A stretch of 52,806 nt of DNA. It comes from JBBTDV01 sp038042605 (GTDB lineage: Bacteria; Bdellovibrionota; UBA1018). The position numbers were made by a program, and so were the translations under genes. The stretch is from NCBI GenBank assembly GCA_964358645.1, contig CAYHPW010000016.1, positions 1 through 52,806 of the forward strand, given 5' to 3'. This document shows positions 1-7,512 of the stretch, piece by piece (positions within the stretch are counted from its first letter, which is position 1; every line of letters starts with the position of its first letter). Under the pieces are notes generated by a model, which was given only the letters and a program-made list of their open reading frames with translations, did no database searches and was not told the origin of the DNA.

Positions 1-152
1 ATACATCAGCTTCCACCCAAACCCACGTTTCGTCAGGCCTAATTACGCAACAACGTCGACTTTTGTTCATAAGTATATGTAATTAGAACCAGTTAGTGCC
101 GTCAACGGATTGCTGCTGAAGAAGTGCGTACGTTAATCCGTGTGTCTTATTG

Positions 153-470
153 CTACGCCGCATCCTCTACATTAACAGTCAATTCCAAACCGGCTGAGTT
201 TACGGAATCCTGTAGCGCAAGCTGAACCAGTACCTTGGGTGGATGTCCAAAGGCTTTGGCGAACCGTGCAGCCTGTTCAGGGCTGACCTGACGACGACCT
301 TTTTCAACATCACAGATGTATTGCCGGGATACACCCAACTTCTTGGCAAAAGCAGCCTGTGAAACGTCATCTCTCAGGCGCAGGGATTCCACCGCCATAC
401 CGAAGGAGAGCGGCGAGCCAAGAATGGATTTCTCAAAGTCCAAAAAGTCTTTCGATTTTTTTGTAGTCAT
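153..470 (-). CDS. XRE-family antitoxin (HigA-like)
   Basis: This 105-residue protein is predicted to be the DNA-binding antitoxin of a type II toxin-antitoxin pair. A Cro/C1-type helix-turn-helix fills about residues 30-78 (SQAAFAKKLGVSRQYICDVE is the turn region), followed by a short hydrophobic tail. Its start lies 38 nt inside the end of the upstream toxin gene, so the two are co-transcribed and probably translationally coupled. Toxin-first order is the HigBA arrangement. By family analogy it would neutralise the toxin and repress its own promoter; the inverted repeat at 761-779 is a possible operator. It could also be a plain XRE regulator, but the partner gene makes the antitoxin reading better. 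Confidence 0.8.
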   Translation of the reverse strand: MTTKKSKDFLDFEKSILGSPLSFGMAVESLRLRDDVSQAAFAKKLGVSRQYICDVEKGRRQVSPEQAARFAKAFGHPPKVLVQLALQDSVNSAGLELTVNVEDAA

Positions 471-741
471 GACGATTCACATCCTCCACTAGTAAGCATT
501 TAACCGTGCCTTCAATAATTCGATAAAATATGCGATACCCAAGTCCAAGACGAACCGACCGGACATAACCTTTGAGTTTTCCTTGCAATGGTTCGTCGTG
601 ATAACCGGATATCTTTTTAACAACATCAACCCCATGCGCCTCAACCTCACGCTTCCAAACAAAGAAGTTGACCGCTACCTGCTTGGATATCGTCCTGATG
701 CTTCGCTCGGTGCGCTTCGAGAGATTCACGACATTGATCAC
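433..741 (-). CDS. RelE/HigB-type toxin
   Basis: This is a small basic protein (102 residues) of the RelE/ParE/HigB fold, expected to be an mRNA-cleaving or otherwise growth-inhibiting toxin. The motif GLGYRIFYRIIEGTVKCLLV near residues 66-85, followed by VNRHDYKKIERLFGL at the C-terminus, is the typical beta-sheet core and closing helix of this family. The start is GTG at 741, supported by a GAGG sequence five nt upstream. The gene precedes and overlaps its antitoxin. The pair lies just downstream of a truncated tRNA-Ser, a common setting for mobile-element remnants. The exact target cannot be told from sequence. Confidence 0.75.
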   Translation of the reverse strand: MINVVNLSKRTERSIRTISKQVAVNFFVWKREVEAHGVDVVKKISGYHDEPLQGKLKGYVRSVRLGLGYRIFYRIIEGTVKCLLVEDVNRHDYKKIERLFGL

Positions 742-760
742 AATGGCCTCAAATCTAGTC

Positions 761-779
761 GTACGTCAAAGCGCCGTAC
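761..779. promoter_or_regulatory. Inverted repeat upstream of the toxin-antitoxin genes
   Basis: The arms GTACG and CGTAC are separated by nine bases and lie 20-38 bp upstream of the toxin start. The position suits an antitoxin operator, but arms of five bases could occur by chance. No convincing -35/-10 pair was found here. Confidence 0.25.
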
Positions 780-935
780 AATGTCAAGAAAGTATTTCAT
801 GCAACACGCTGTGCAACAAATAAGCCTGAAAGAACCCCAAGCACCTTGAAGCAACTAGAATCACCGCACTGTCATTGCGTTGGTATTATTGGTTTTACGA
901 TTGTTTATTTGAGTTCCAGAATGCTGTGGGATGGA

Positions 936-974
936 TTTCCAAGCGTGCTCCTTCAACCACTCGGACATCTCTCC
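936..974 (-). pseudogene. Truncated tRNA-Ser(GGA), 5' half only
   Basis: Read on the minus strand from 974, the sequence begins GGAGAGATGTCCGAGTGGTT, which is the acceptor strand and D-arm of a bacterial tRNA-Ser. It continues through the 5' anticodon stem GCACGC to the loop TTGGAAA (anticodon GGA). After the loop the match stops: the next bases are TCCAT instead of the complement of the stem, and no variable arm or T-arm follows. It is therefore a 39-nt 5' tRNA half. It lies 16 bp beyond the cytochrome stop and upstream of the toxin-antitoxin pair. Breakage in an anticodon loop is typical of integrase crossover or of deletion at an integration site. Confidence 0.75.
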
Positions 975-990
975 AATAAATCCGCTAATT

Positions 991-1377
991 CTATTTCTTC
1001 TTCTTAACCCCAACCTTAGAAGCAGCGTTCTTACGATACGACAAAATATGATAAACAAGTGCCCAGCGGTCTTCCTCCGGCAGATGACCAAAGGTAGCCA
1101 TCGACGTATTAGGCAACCCGGACGTAATCGTCTTAAATATCTGCTCAGGCTTCTCGCCACCCTTGAATTTATCTATGTTAAAATTCCTGGGCTTCGGATT
1201 CATTACCGCTCCCGCGGGGCCATTCCCATCACCATTTTCCCCATGACAGGGAAGACAATTAATAGTGTACACAGCCTTCCCCTTCGCAAGCAATTCCGGG
1301 CTGCTCTGTGGGGCACCGCCAAAAGCCAATGTTGAAAATACAAATAACAAAATAGCCACCAATAATGCTTTAATCAT
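991..1377 (-). CDS. Small exported c-type cytochrome
   Basis: This 128-residue protein is a monohaem cytochrome c acting outside the cytoplasmic membrane as an electron carrier. Residues 1-19 form a signal peptide (IKALLVAILLFVFSTLAFG). The haem-binding CLPCH is at 41-45, and Met93 in TSMATFGHL is a good candidate sixth ligand. The pattern NPKPRNF after the CXXCH is common in class I periplasmic cytochromes. The start at 1377 was chosen because GGAGGAGG lies directly upstream; a longer reading from 1392 would put that ribosome-binding site inside the gene. It ends in a lysine-rich tail (KVGVKKKK). It is divergent from the MoeB-like gene. Its redox partner is not in the window. Confidence 0.85.
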   Translation of the reverse strand: MIKALLVAILLFVFSTLAFGGAPQSSPELLAKGKAVYTINCLPCHGENGDGNGPAGAVMNPKPRNFNIDKFKGGEKPEQIFKTITSGLPNTSMATFGHLPEEDRWALVYHILSYRKNAASKVGVKKKK

Positions 1378-1438
1378 TTTTGCCTCCTCCATGTTGTTTT
1401 TTCATTTTTAATATTTTTCATAGTAGCTTGTGTTTAAC

Positions 1439-1456
1439 TTGCCATACCTGTGGCAA
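1439..1456. promoter_or_regulatory. Palindrome in divergent promoter region
   Basis: TTGCCA and TGGCAA are perfect inverted arms around a 6-bp centre, midway between the divergent cytochrome (start 1377) and MoeB-like (start 1545) genes. It could be an operator for a dimeric regulator. It does not match the FNR consensus. No regulator is evident nearby. Confidence 0.35.
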
Positions 1457-1544
1457 CTCTTCAAACCATTATGCGGTATAGCTTCCATCAACAACTTAGT
1501 GTAAATTACCTAACGCGTCGCACTTAGATATGGAGGAATAAAAA

Positions 1545-2693
1545 ATGTCCGACCCACAGTTAAACCGTTACTTAAGACAAACCGCCCTTCCTGAAATAGG
1601 TAAAGCCGGACAGCTTCGTCTTAAGAATTCTAAAGTACTAATCGTTGGCGTGGGCGGACTCGGCTGTACCTCTTCATTGTATCTTGCTGCAGCTGGCGTA
1701 GGACATCTTGGCTTGATTGATCCCGACAAGGTGGATGAATCTAACCTACAACGGCAAGTACTGTTTAAGATGTCTGATATCGGCCGTCCAAAGGTAATGG
1801 CCGCAAGAGAACGCTTAAATGAATTCAATCCTGATATCACCATCAAAACTTATGATTTTACTTTAACAGAGAAAAATATCTTGGAAGTATTCCATGACTT
1901 CGACTTGATATTAGACGGCACAGATAACTTCCAGGCCAAGTATCTTATTAATGATGCCGCCGCACGGATTGGACTTCCTGTTGTCTACGGCTCAATTTCT
2001 GGGTTCGAAGCTCAAATCTCAGTATTTTGGAAAAACCACGGCCCTTGCTACAGATGTATTTATCCTGAACCACCGAAATCTCTCATAATGAGTTGCGCAG
2101 AAGCAGGCGTGCTTGGTGCCGTTGCCGGCTTGGCCGGGACAATACAGGCACTAGAAGCAGTTAAACTTATACTCTCAGGAGATTCAACCCTTCAAGCGCT
2201 TGTAGGAAAGTTAATGATAATAGACACCGCTTCCATGAACATAAAAAGCTATGATGTCCCAAAACGCACCGACTGTCCCATATGCTCAGTGGGACAGGAA
2301 TCGATAACAATCAAAGCAATCCCTCCGCAAGAATGTTGCGCAACAACACAGGCAATTAACTTAGATCAAATATCAGCAGCAGATATAAAGGACCCATCCA
2401 CAAGATCTTCATTTATATTGATAGATGTGCGCGAACAAGCAGAGTGGGAGACGGGCCACATTCCAGGTGCACTCAATGTTCCGCTTTCACAAATAGAAAA
2501 AGGCCTAGCCCCTGTTTTAAACAAGTCTCAACAGATTCTTTTATATTGCCAAAAAGGGATCCGATCACAACATGCTCTGACAGCCCTCAGGAAGCTCGGC
2601 TTCTTAAACCTAAAACAACTTAGATCAGGCCTAGGCGAATGGGACGGTGAACTAGAAAAAGGATCTGTTGCCGCATTACAGCGCAAGTGCTAA
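1545..2693 (+). CDS. moeB: MoeB/ThiF-type adenylyltransferase fused to rhodanese
   Basis: This 382-residue enzyme should activate the C-terminal glycine of a ubiquitin-like sulfur carrier (MoaD or ThiS type) by adenylation and pass sulfur to it through its rhodanese domain. The N-terminal E1-like domain has the nucleotide motif GVGGLG at 35-40, the Cys of MSCAEAGVLG at 184, and a zinc site of two CXXC pairs (C168/C171 and C244/C247). The rhodanese domain spans about 285-375, with active Cys335 in LLYCQKGIRS. The architecture is that of the MoeZ/MoeBR group used in molybdopterin, thiamine or tRNA thiolation. A GGAGG site precedes the ATG. No sulfur carrier gene is in the window, so the pathway is undecided. 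Confidence 0.88.
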   Translation: MSDPQLNRYLRQTALPEIGKAGQLRLKNSKVLIVGVGGLGCTSSLYLAAAGVGHLGLIDPDKVDESNLQRQVLFKMSDIGRPKVMAARERLNEFNPDITIKTYDFTLTEKNILEVFHDFDLILDGTDNFQAKYLINDAAARIGLPVVYGSISGFEAQISVFWKNHGPCYRCIYPEPPKSLIMSCAEAGVLGAVAGLAGTIQALEAVKLILSGDSTLQALVGKLMIIDTASMNIKSYDVPKRTDCPICSVGQESITIKAIPPQECCATTQAINLDQISAADIKDPSTRSSFILIDVREQAEWETGHIPGALNVPLSQIEKGLAPVLNKSQQILLYCQKGIRSQHALTALRKLGFLNLKQLRSGLGEWDGELEKGSVAALQRKC

Positions 2694-2718
2694 TACCTCC
2701 ACAAGTGAGGTAATGCCA

Positions 2719-3750
2719 ATGCCTAGCCGATTTTCTTTTATCTATTGTTTAATACTGACCGCAACTATCATCGCCATAATACAGCCAGCCACGGGATCAA
2801 TTGAAAAACCCCGCCCATTCACATGCCCCGACAACCTAGCTGGAGAAACAAAAGATGATTGCACCTGGGCGATAATTGCACGCGAGCTAATTTTGAGCGC
2901 CCCACTTAAGAAAACCGAGATTACTTTAAAATCAACACTCCCATCCCTGTATGCACAGATGACTAAAGACTCTAAATACCATCTATTAAAAAGACTATGG
3001 GGTAGCAGTCTTAACAACGATGAATTTGCAAAAGATGCTGCAAAAGACACTAAAGACACGATTGTTCACCCGGTGATAATCGATGCAATCGAGGACATCA
3101 TTAAAATACCAAAAGACAGGAAGTTGAGTTCAAACACCAACCAAACCGTTCATGCAGGGATTGAACATACTTATGGATACTTATTTAGCACTCTTAAAAC
3201 CCCGTTTGGTTTTAAACGTGACAGATGGGTCCGTGGCGAAATCGAAGAAGGGTTCGGCATAACCAAAGGTGAACTCGGCCCATTACCAAACAGAGGAACA
3301 TTGTTTTCAAATGTCACATATTTCCTTGGGCAGATCGCATTCAGGGATGAGCCACAAAACCTCGACCTGTTAAAAAAGATCAATACAGGTATTTCAGAAG
3401 AACTGAGAACCTTCCATTACCAGAAACTTAAAGTGATCAGGATAAACGAAGATGTAAATGCAGCCGTTGCCCAAAACATTTTCCGCAAAGTCACACTTCG
3501 TACCGACATAGTGCCATTCATAAAGAAAAACAAAAATTCACACCTCATTGTCTATTCAGTAAAAGATCCAGCAAAAGGACCGAGTCAGCTTATAACCGCC
3601 TTCCCCGTCCAAACATCTTTTGTGGAAAAACTCACTAGCAACGATGATCTAGGAACCAAACTCATCACCACCAGATACAACGCCTATGTCGAAGGCGTTA
3701 CCGGAAAACAAATCACAGGCAGGCGCACACTGGTAAATGAACTAAGATAA
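2719..3750 (+). CDS. Exported protein of unknown function
   Basis: I do not recognise this protein. It is 344 residues long from the ATG at 2719, chosen because GTGAGG sits eight nt upstream; an ATG at 2713 is also possible. The N-terminus is a clear signal peptide (FSFIYCLILTATIIAII, then PATGS). The mature part is hydrophilic, with no further membrane segments or known catalytic motif. It contains a well-ordered middle (TPFGFKRDRWVRGEIEEGFG near 170-190) that suggests a conserved globular domain. It begins 25 bp after the MoeB-like gene and ends 4 bp before the first copy of the palindrome shared with parA. A link to either neighbour is speculative. Confidence 0.65.
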   Translation: MPSRFSFIYCLILTATIIAIIQPATGSIEKPRPFTCPDNLAGETKDDCTWAIIARELILSAPLKKTEITLKSTLPSLYAQMTKDSKYHLLKRLWGSSLNNDEFAKDAAKDTKDTIVHPVIIDAIEDIIKIPKDRKLSSNTNQTVHAGIEHTYGYLFSTLKTPFGFKRDRWVRGEIEEGFGITKGELGPLPNRGTLFSNVTYFLGQIAFRDEPQNLDLLKKINTGISEELRTFHYQKLKVIRINEDVNAAVAQNIFRKVTLRTDIVPFIKKNKNSHLIVYSVKDPAKGPSQLITAFPVQTSFVEKLTSNDDLGTKLITTRYNAYVEGVTGKQITGRRTLVNELR

Positions 3751-3754
3751 AGAT

Positions 3755-3770
3755 GGTCGCCGCGGCGACC
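3755..3770. repeat. 16-bp palindrome, copy 1 (candidate parS/operator)
   Basis: GGTCGCCGCGGCGACC is a perfect palindrome four bp after the preceding stop codon and 95 bp upstream of the parA start. A second near-identical copy lies inside parA (4078-4093). The A-run that follows on this strand does not make it a plus-strand terminator. Position and duplication fit a ParB- or ParA-binding site. Confidence 0.55.
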
Positions 3771-3865
3771 GAAAAAAATCTTCATATCAAGTGTCATTTC
3801 CCTTGCGCTAAACAACAGGCAGCATAAAATTTCGAGAATACACAGCCAGACACAAGGAGGTTGAA

Positions 3866-4870
3866 ATGGCTTCATTCCGAGATCTTTGTTTCACCCCAAG
3901 TGAATTCGCAAACATCGCACGCGTTGACAGAGGGCTTATTCCGGAGCTTGAAGTACAAGGGTTCCTGAAAACCTTCAAACGCCGCGTAGGTAACGTCGAA
4001 CGAAAAATGATACGGCTTGAAGATATGCAACATTATTTTCAGGCCATCCGACATTTGCCAGCAACGCCGGATTCAATGGTCGCCACGGCGACCATTCCAA
4101 CAGTGCCGACAGCACCCAAATTTAAAATTCAAATGTTTTATAACGTGAAAGGAGGAACAGGCAAATCCACACTCACAGCTCAATACGTAATGCGTTGTGC
4201 TATGCTGGGATTCAAGGTCCTTGCTATAGATTTAGACGGACAAGGCCATCTCACCGTTAACCTTGATATATTGGACGGACATGAGCGCCCCACTGTTTAT
4301 GATGTATTAATCAATGACCTTCCAATTAACGAGGCCATCATGAATGTGGCTCCTGGGCTCGACCTTATTCCGGCAAGCCTTGGTCTATGTAACATAGAAA
4401 TCCCGCTCAACAACAAACCAAGACGCGAATACCGTCTGTCGGAAGCTATAGAAAAAATCGCTGGTTCTTACGACTTGATCGTGGCCGACACCAACCCTGC
4501 CGCCTCCATACTGAATTGCTCAATGCTGGTCGCAGCCGACCTCGTAAATGTTGTTTGTGCGACGAACCCGCTTTCATTCCACGGTATGTCACTAGTGATG
4601 GCGACAATAGAGGAGATGGAGCGCGAATTCCGCAGAAAACTTGAAGTGCGGATCGTCCCGAACCTTTATGATAACCGCGAAGTCATAAGCCAGGAGGTAC
4701 TAGGAGAACTCAGATCGCAATTCACACAACATTGTACAAAAGTCGTTATAAACCGGTGCGCCGACCTTAACGAAGCCACCAAGCGACGAACAGCAGTATG
4801 GGATGTCAATTCCAAAGGGATCGCAGCACACGACATAAACACGCTAACAGAAGAACTGCTTTTAAATTAG
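3866..4870 (+). CDS. parA: ParA-family partition ATPase with N-terminal HTH
   Basis: This 334-residue protein is a deviant-Walker ATPase of the ParA/Soj family, which moves ParB-bound DNA along the nucleoid. Residues 1-65 form a MerR-like DNA-binding region (FTPSEFANIARVDRGLIPEL). This is the layout of plasmid and chromid type Ia ParA proteins, which also repress their own operon. The deviant Walker A is KGGTGKST at 95-102. The following IDLDGQGHLT replaces the usual D-P-Q with D-G-Q, and the switch II region reads ADTNPAAS instead of D-T-P-P; both are slightly unusual. A strong AAGGAGG precedes the ATG. parB follows after 34 bp. It carries the second 16-bp palindrome within its coding sequence. 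Confidence 0.85.
   Translation: MASFRDLCFTPSEFANIARVDRGLIPELEVQGFLKTFKRRVGNVERKMIRLEDMQHYFQAIRHLPATPDSMVATATIPTVPTAPKFKIQMFYNVKGGTGKSTLTAQYVMRCAMLGFKVLAIDLDGQGHLTVNLDILDGHERPTVYDVLINDLPINEAIMNVAPGLDLIPASLGLCNIEIPLNNKPRREYRLSEAIEKIAGSYDLIVADTNPAASILNCSMLVAADLVNVVCATNPLSFHGMSLVMATIEEMEREFRRKLEVRIVPNLYDNREVISQEVLGELRSQFTQHCTKVVINRCADLNEATKRRTAVWDVNSKGIAAHDINTLTEELLLN
4078..4093. repeat. 16-bp palindrome, copy 2 inside parA
   Basis: GGTCGCCACGGCGACC differs from the copy at 3755 by one central base. Here the dyad extends three more bases on each side (4075-4096), giving arms of ten bases around a 2-bp centre. It falls in the linker between the HTH and ATPase domains of parA, where the protein tolerates sequence drift (VATATIPTVPTAP). 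Confidence 0.55.
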
Positions 4871-4904
4871 TTTTATTTAATTAAATATAATCTGGAGAAT
4901 AATC

Positions 4905-5822
4905 ATGGAAGACCAGGCTAATAAAGAAAACCCAAAAATAAAAACCCGCACCGGCAGCGGGTACCTTAAACAACTATACTCAACGGCGCGCACCACCGCT
5001 GGCGTCACTCATTCACACTTGAAAAATTTAACGACGTTTCTCGTTAACTTCGTGCCGATCGAAAAAGTCGACGCATCAGAATTACAGGTAAGGGTGCATT
5101 TTGATGAAGCCGAATTAACAGCCTTATCAGCATCGGTTAAAGAACACGGGGTTTTACAACCAATTCTCGTGGTACAAGACGGCGAAAGATACAAAGTCAT
5201 CGCTGGCGAACGAAGACTGCGCGCAGCCAAACTTGCAGGCATGGAGCGCATCCCCGCCCGCGTGCTTTCAACAACAGACAAAGCAACACACGAAATCGCC
5301 TTAAGAGAGAATCTTGACCGGGTTGATCTCCATCCGCTTGAAGAGGGCGAGGGCTATCTCTCACTGCTGGAAGCCCAGGCCTACACAAGCCATGAAGCAA
5401 TCTCAAAAGCTTTCGGCAAGCCAAAATCACGTATAACGGAATGTATCGGATTCACAAAACTGCCAGAAAACACCAAACAAGAACTAATGGTTCGCGGGAT
5501 AAAAAACCGCGCCCTGCTGAGGAATTTACTAAACACCCCCCCAGATACACACATGACCCTAATAGCAGAAGCATTGGGCAAAGAAGAAACCCTAAACGCC
5601 CCAACTCCGGAACTGCACGGCGACATTGCAAAAAACAAATCGGATTACACAGAATCAAAAAAAGAAAAGGCGTTTCAATTCAGTTATGTTTGTGAGGAAA
5701 AAAAGATTCACGTCCCGGCATTTAGATGGAAGCCAGGGGAAGGCGCAGAGCGCCTGCAATCTTATGTAGAAGCACTAAGAGCTCTTCTCGATAACCTTGA
5801 GGAACGCCTAACAAAGCCGTAG
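4905..5822 (+). CDS. parB: ParB/Spo0J-family partition protein
   Basis: This 305-residue protein is a ParB-type CTPase clamp that loads at parS sites and stimulates ParA. The N-terminal domain (about 46-140) contains the signature GERRLRA at 101-107 and IALRENLDRVDLHPLEEGEG at 131-150, equivalent to the ENLQR region. A helix-turn-helix follows at about 162-185 (SHEAISKAFGKPKSRITECI). The rest is a linker and a C-terminal segment ending in a leucine-rich helix (VEALRALLDNLEERL) suited to dimerisation. It lies 34 bp after parA. I saw no canonical TGTTTCACGTGAAACA parS in the window; the duplicated palindrome is the best candidate for its site. Its partner replicon is not known. Confidence 0.85.
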   Translation: MEDQANKENPKIKTRTGSGYLKQLYSTARTTAGVTHSHLKNLTTFLVNFVPIEKVDASELQVRVHFDEAELTALSASVKEHGVLQPILVVQDGERYKVIAGERRLRAAKLAGMERIPARVLSTTDKATHEIALRENLDRVDLHPLEEGEGYLSLLEAQAYTSHEAISKAFGKPKSRITECIGFTKLPENTKQELMVRGIKNRALLRNLLNTPPDTHMTLIAEALGKEETLNAPTPELHGDIAKNKSDYTESKKEKAFQFSYVCEEKKIHVPAFRWKPGEGAERLQSYVEALRALLDNLEERLTKP

Positions 5823-5848
5823 CAAGTGCGCAAAACACGGCACGCTTT

Positions 5849-6262
5849 GTGCTAACACAGTGCGAAGGTATGAAGCTGCGCACTTATGATCGCTTTGAGC
5901 TGTGTCAGATTGTAAAATGGGATTTCTTCAGCGACCGATGTGGCCCCAACGATGGGGCAATAATGAACATCTCCCGCAGTGGTTGTATGCTGAAAACAAA
6001 TATAGATCTTGAAATGCACCGCTGGCTCCGCATTATTATTTTACCGGACTATAGCAATATCGCATTTGCCATCATGGGAAGGGTAACACGCTGCGAGCAA
6101 GCCAGTGGCGCCTATCTTGCCGGAATAGCTTTCACTAATCCAACAAGCATCCCCCCTCAAGACTTAGACTTGATTTTGGCCTTATCCAACAGCAGCCTAA
6201 CTGTGCGGTCCTGCCGCACTCTAAAAACAAAGTCATCCTTGCGATCAGAGTTCTTGGCATAA
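5849..6262 (+). CDS. PilZ-domain protein (c-di-GMP receptor candidate)
   Basis: This single-domain protein of 137 residues shows the two PilZ signature elements: RTYDR at 11-15 (RxxxR) and NISRSGCML near 41-49 (D/NxSxxG). It is therefore likely to bind cyclic di-GMP and signal to surface, motility or polysaccharide machinery. The start is uncertain: GTG at 5849 or ATG at 5870, neither with a well-spaced ribosome-binding site. The recognisable fold ends near residue 105. The last 35 or so residues are encoded antisense to the 3' end of the trigger-factor gene, with 106 bp shared. It may be expressed with parB, which ends 26 bp upstream. Confidence 0.75.
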   Translation: MLTQCEGMKLRTYDRFELCQIVKWDFFSDRCGPNDGAIMNISRSGCMLKTNIDLEMHRWLRIIILPDYSNIAFAIMGRVTRCEQASGAYLAGIAFTNPTSIPPQDLDLILALSNSSLTVRSCRTLKTKSSLRSEFLA

Positions 6263-7470
6263 AATTCAGTCAATTTTTGCACTTCGATATTCATAGATGC
6301 AGCCAACTTGCCGACCTCCTCCTCATAATTCGCAGGAGTAACTTCAACATTCTCCTTGTTGGCTATAGCATTAAGAATCAAAGTTGCTCGAACCTGGTTT
6401 TCAGCCCTTTTCCTGAGGCTATCTATATCTTTTTTAAGAAATTCGGAAATTGTCCGCTCATCAATGCCTTTTTGTTTCAACTCACCTGCCAAATTTTCAG
6501 CAAGCGAACGCATCTCGCTTTCCACTAGAGCCACCGGCACATCAAACGAATTCTTTTCAATAAGCTTCTGGACTAGCTCACTCCTGAGCTTCCTATCGGC
6601 GTCGGCATTCCGCTCACCCGCCAACCGGGATTCCACTTTTGATTTCAAGTCCTGGATATTTTCGCAACTCATCTGCTTGGCGAATTCGTCATCCAACTCC
6701 GGGAGTTTCTTAGTCTTGATCTCATTCAAGGCAACCTCAAACTCAGCCTTTTTCCCAGCAAACTCGCTGTTCTTATAGTCCTTCGGAAAATCAAGGCGAA
6801 ATGTCCTCTTCTCCCCAGCTTTCATGCCGATAAGATTTTCCTCAAACCCTTCGATAAATGCTTTAGATCCTATTTCCAGAACTCGACTACCGCCAAGTCC
6901 ATCCATGTTCCTAAGCTCACCGGACTCTGCAACGATTTTCCCAGAAAAAGCAATATCAACAAAACTACCGGTTTTTGCCAGATCATCCACAGACGAAGGG
7001 ATTAATTCCGCATGCGACTCTCTCAAACTATTAATAAAATTATCCACATCCTTAAGCGAAACCTCTACAACATCCCTAGCTAAAGACATCCCTTCATACC
7101 CTTTTGGTTCTATCTCCGGCAGCACTTCGACAGTCGCTACAAATGTGAAATCCTTCTCCACATCCTGCAAATTTGCACCACTCGTCTCAATCTTAGGGCT
7201 CCCTACCGCAGCAACTTTATTATCATGCACCGCCTGATTAAATGAATCATTAATCAAGTTGTCATAAACACGTTGCCTAACGTCATCTCCATAGTACTGC
7301 CTGATTAGTGAAATAGGCGCATACCCGGGCCTGAAGCCTTTTAATTTTGCCGTACGCTGGACTTCGACCATTCCCCGCTCAAATCGGTTTTTAACTACAT
7401 CAGCGGGAACCTTGATAGTAAGCTTACGAACGATACTCGATGGCTTGGCAATATTAACATGTAATTCCAT
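6157..7470 (-). CDS. tig: Trigger factor
   Basis: This 437-residue ribosome-associated chaperone binds nascent chains at the exit tunnel. The N-terminal ribosome-binding domain (1-about 115) carries GFRPGYAP at 46-53, the counterpart of the GFRxGxxP ribosome-docking signature. A PPIase (FKBP-like) domain follows at about 150-245 (GSFVDIAFSGKIV, then IGMKAGEKRTFRLDFPKDY). The C-terminal substrate-binding arms are helical and lysine-rich. Length matches the family. Unlike the common arrangement it is not followed by clpP-clpX; the adjacent same-strand gene upstream is a TPM protein. Its 3' end overlaps the convergent PilZ gene. Confidence 0.95.
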   Translation of the reverse strand: MELHVNIAKPSSIVRKLTIKVPADVVKNRFERGMVEVQRTAKLKGFRPGYAPISLIRQYYGDDVRQRVYDNLINDSFNQAVHDNKVAAVGSPKIETSGANLQDVEKDFTFVATVEVLPEIEPKGYEGMSLARDVVEVSLKDVDNFINSLRESHAELIPSSVDDLAKTGSFVDIAFSGKIVAESGELRNMDGLGGSRVLEIGSKAFIEGFEENLIGMKAGEKRTFRLDFPKDYKNSEFAGKKAEFEVALNEIKTKKLPELDDEFAKQMSCENIQDLKSKVESRLAGERNADADRKLRSELVQKLIEKNSFDVPVALVESEMRSLAENLAGELKQKGIDERTISEFLKKDIDSLRKRAENQVRATLILNAIANKENVEVTPANYEEEVGKLAASMNIEVQKLTEFYAKNSDRKDDFVFRVRQDRTVRLLLDKAKIKSKS

Positions 7471-7512
7471 AGAACGACCGTTCTAGTAGAATTAAAACTA
7501 AACGTCAAAGAG

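Noticed and set aside
40..85. Inverted repeat TAATTAC/GTAATTA at the window start
   Set aside because: It is AT-rich with a 32-bp loop, and no other support was found. The rest of 1-152 shows no gene.
583..849. Plus-strand 88-residue ORF
   Set aside because: It is antisense to the toxin gene and shows no domain or ribosome-binding site.
861..1160. Minus-strand ORF containing MSEWLKEHAWKSI
   Set aside because: This is the translation of a tRNA-Ser 5' half and of the antisense of the cytochrome end; such ORFs are a known annotation artefact.
3755..3770. Palindrome as a rho-independent terminator
   Set aside because: There is no loop and no T-tract on the plus strand after it; the following bases are A-rich, and a second copy lies within a gene.
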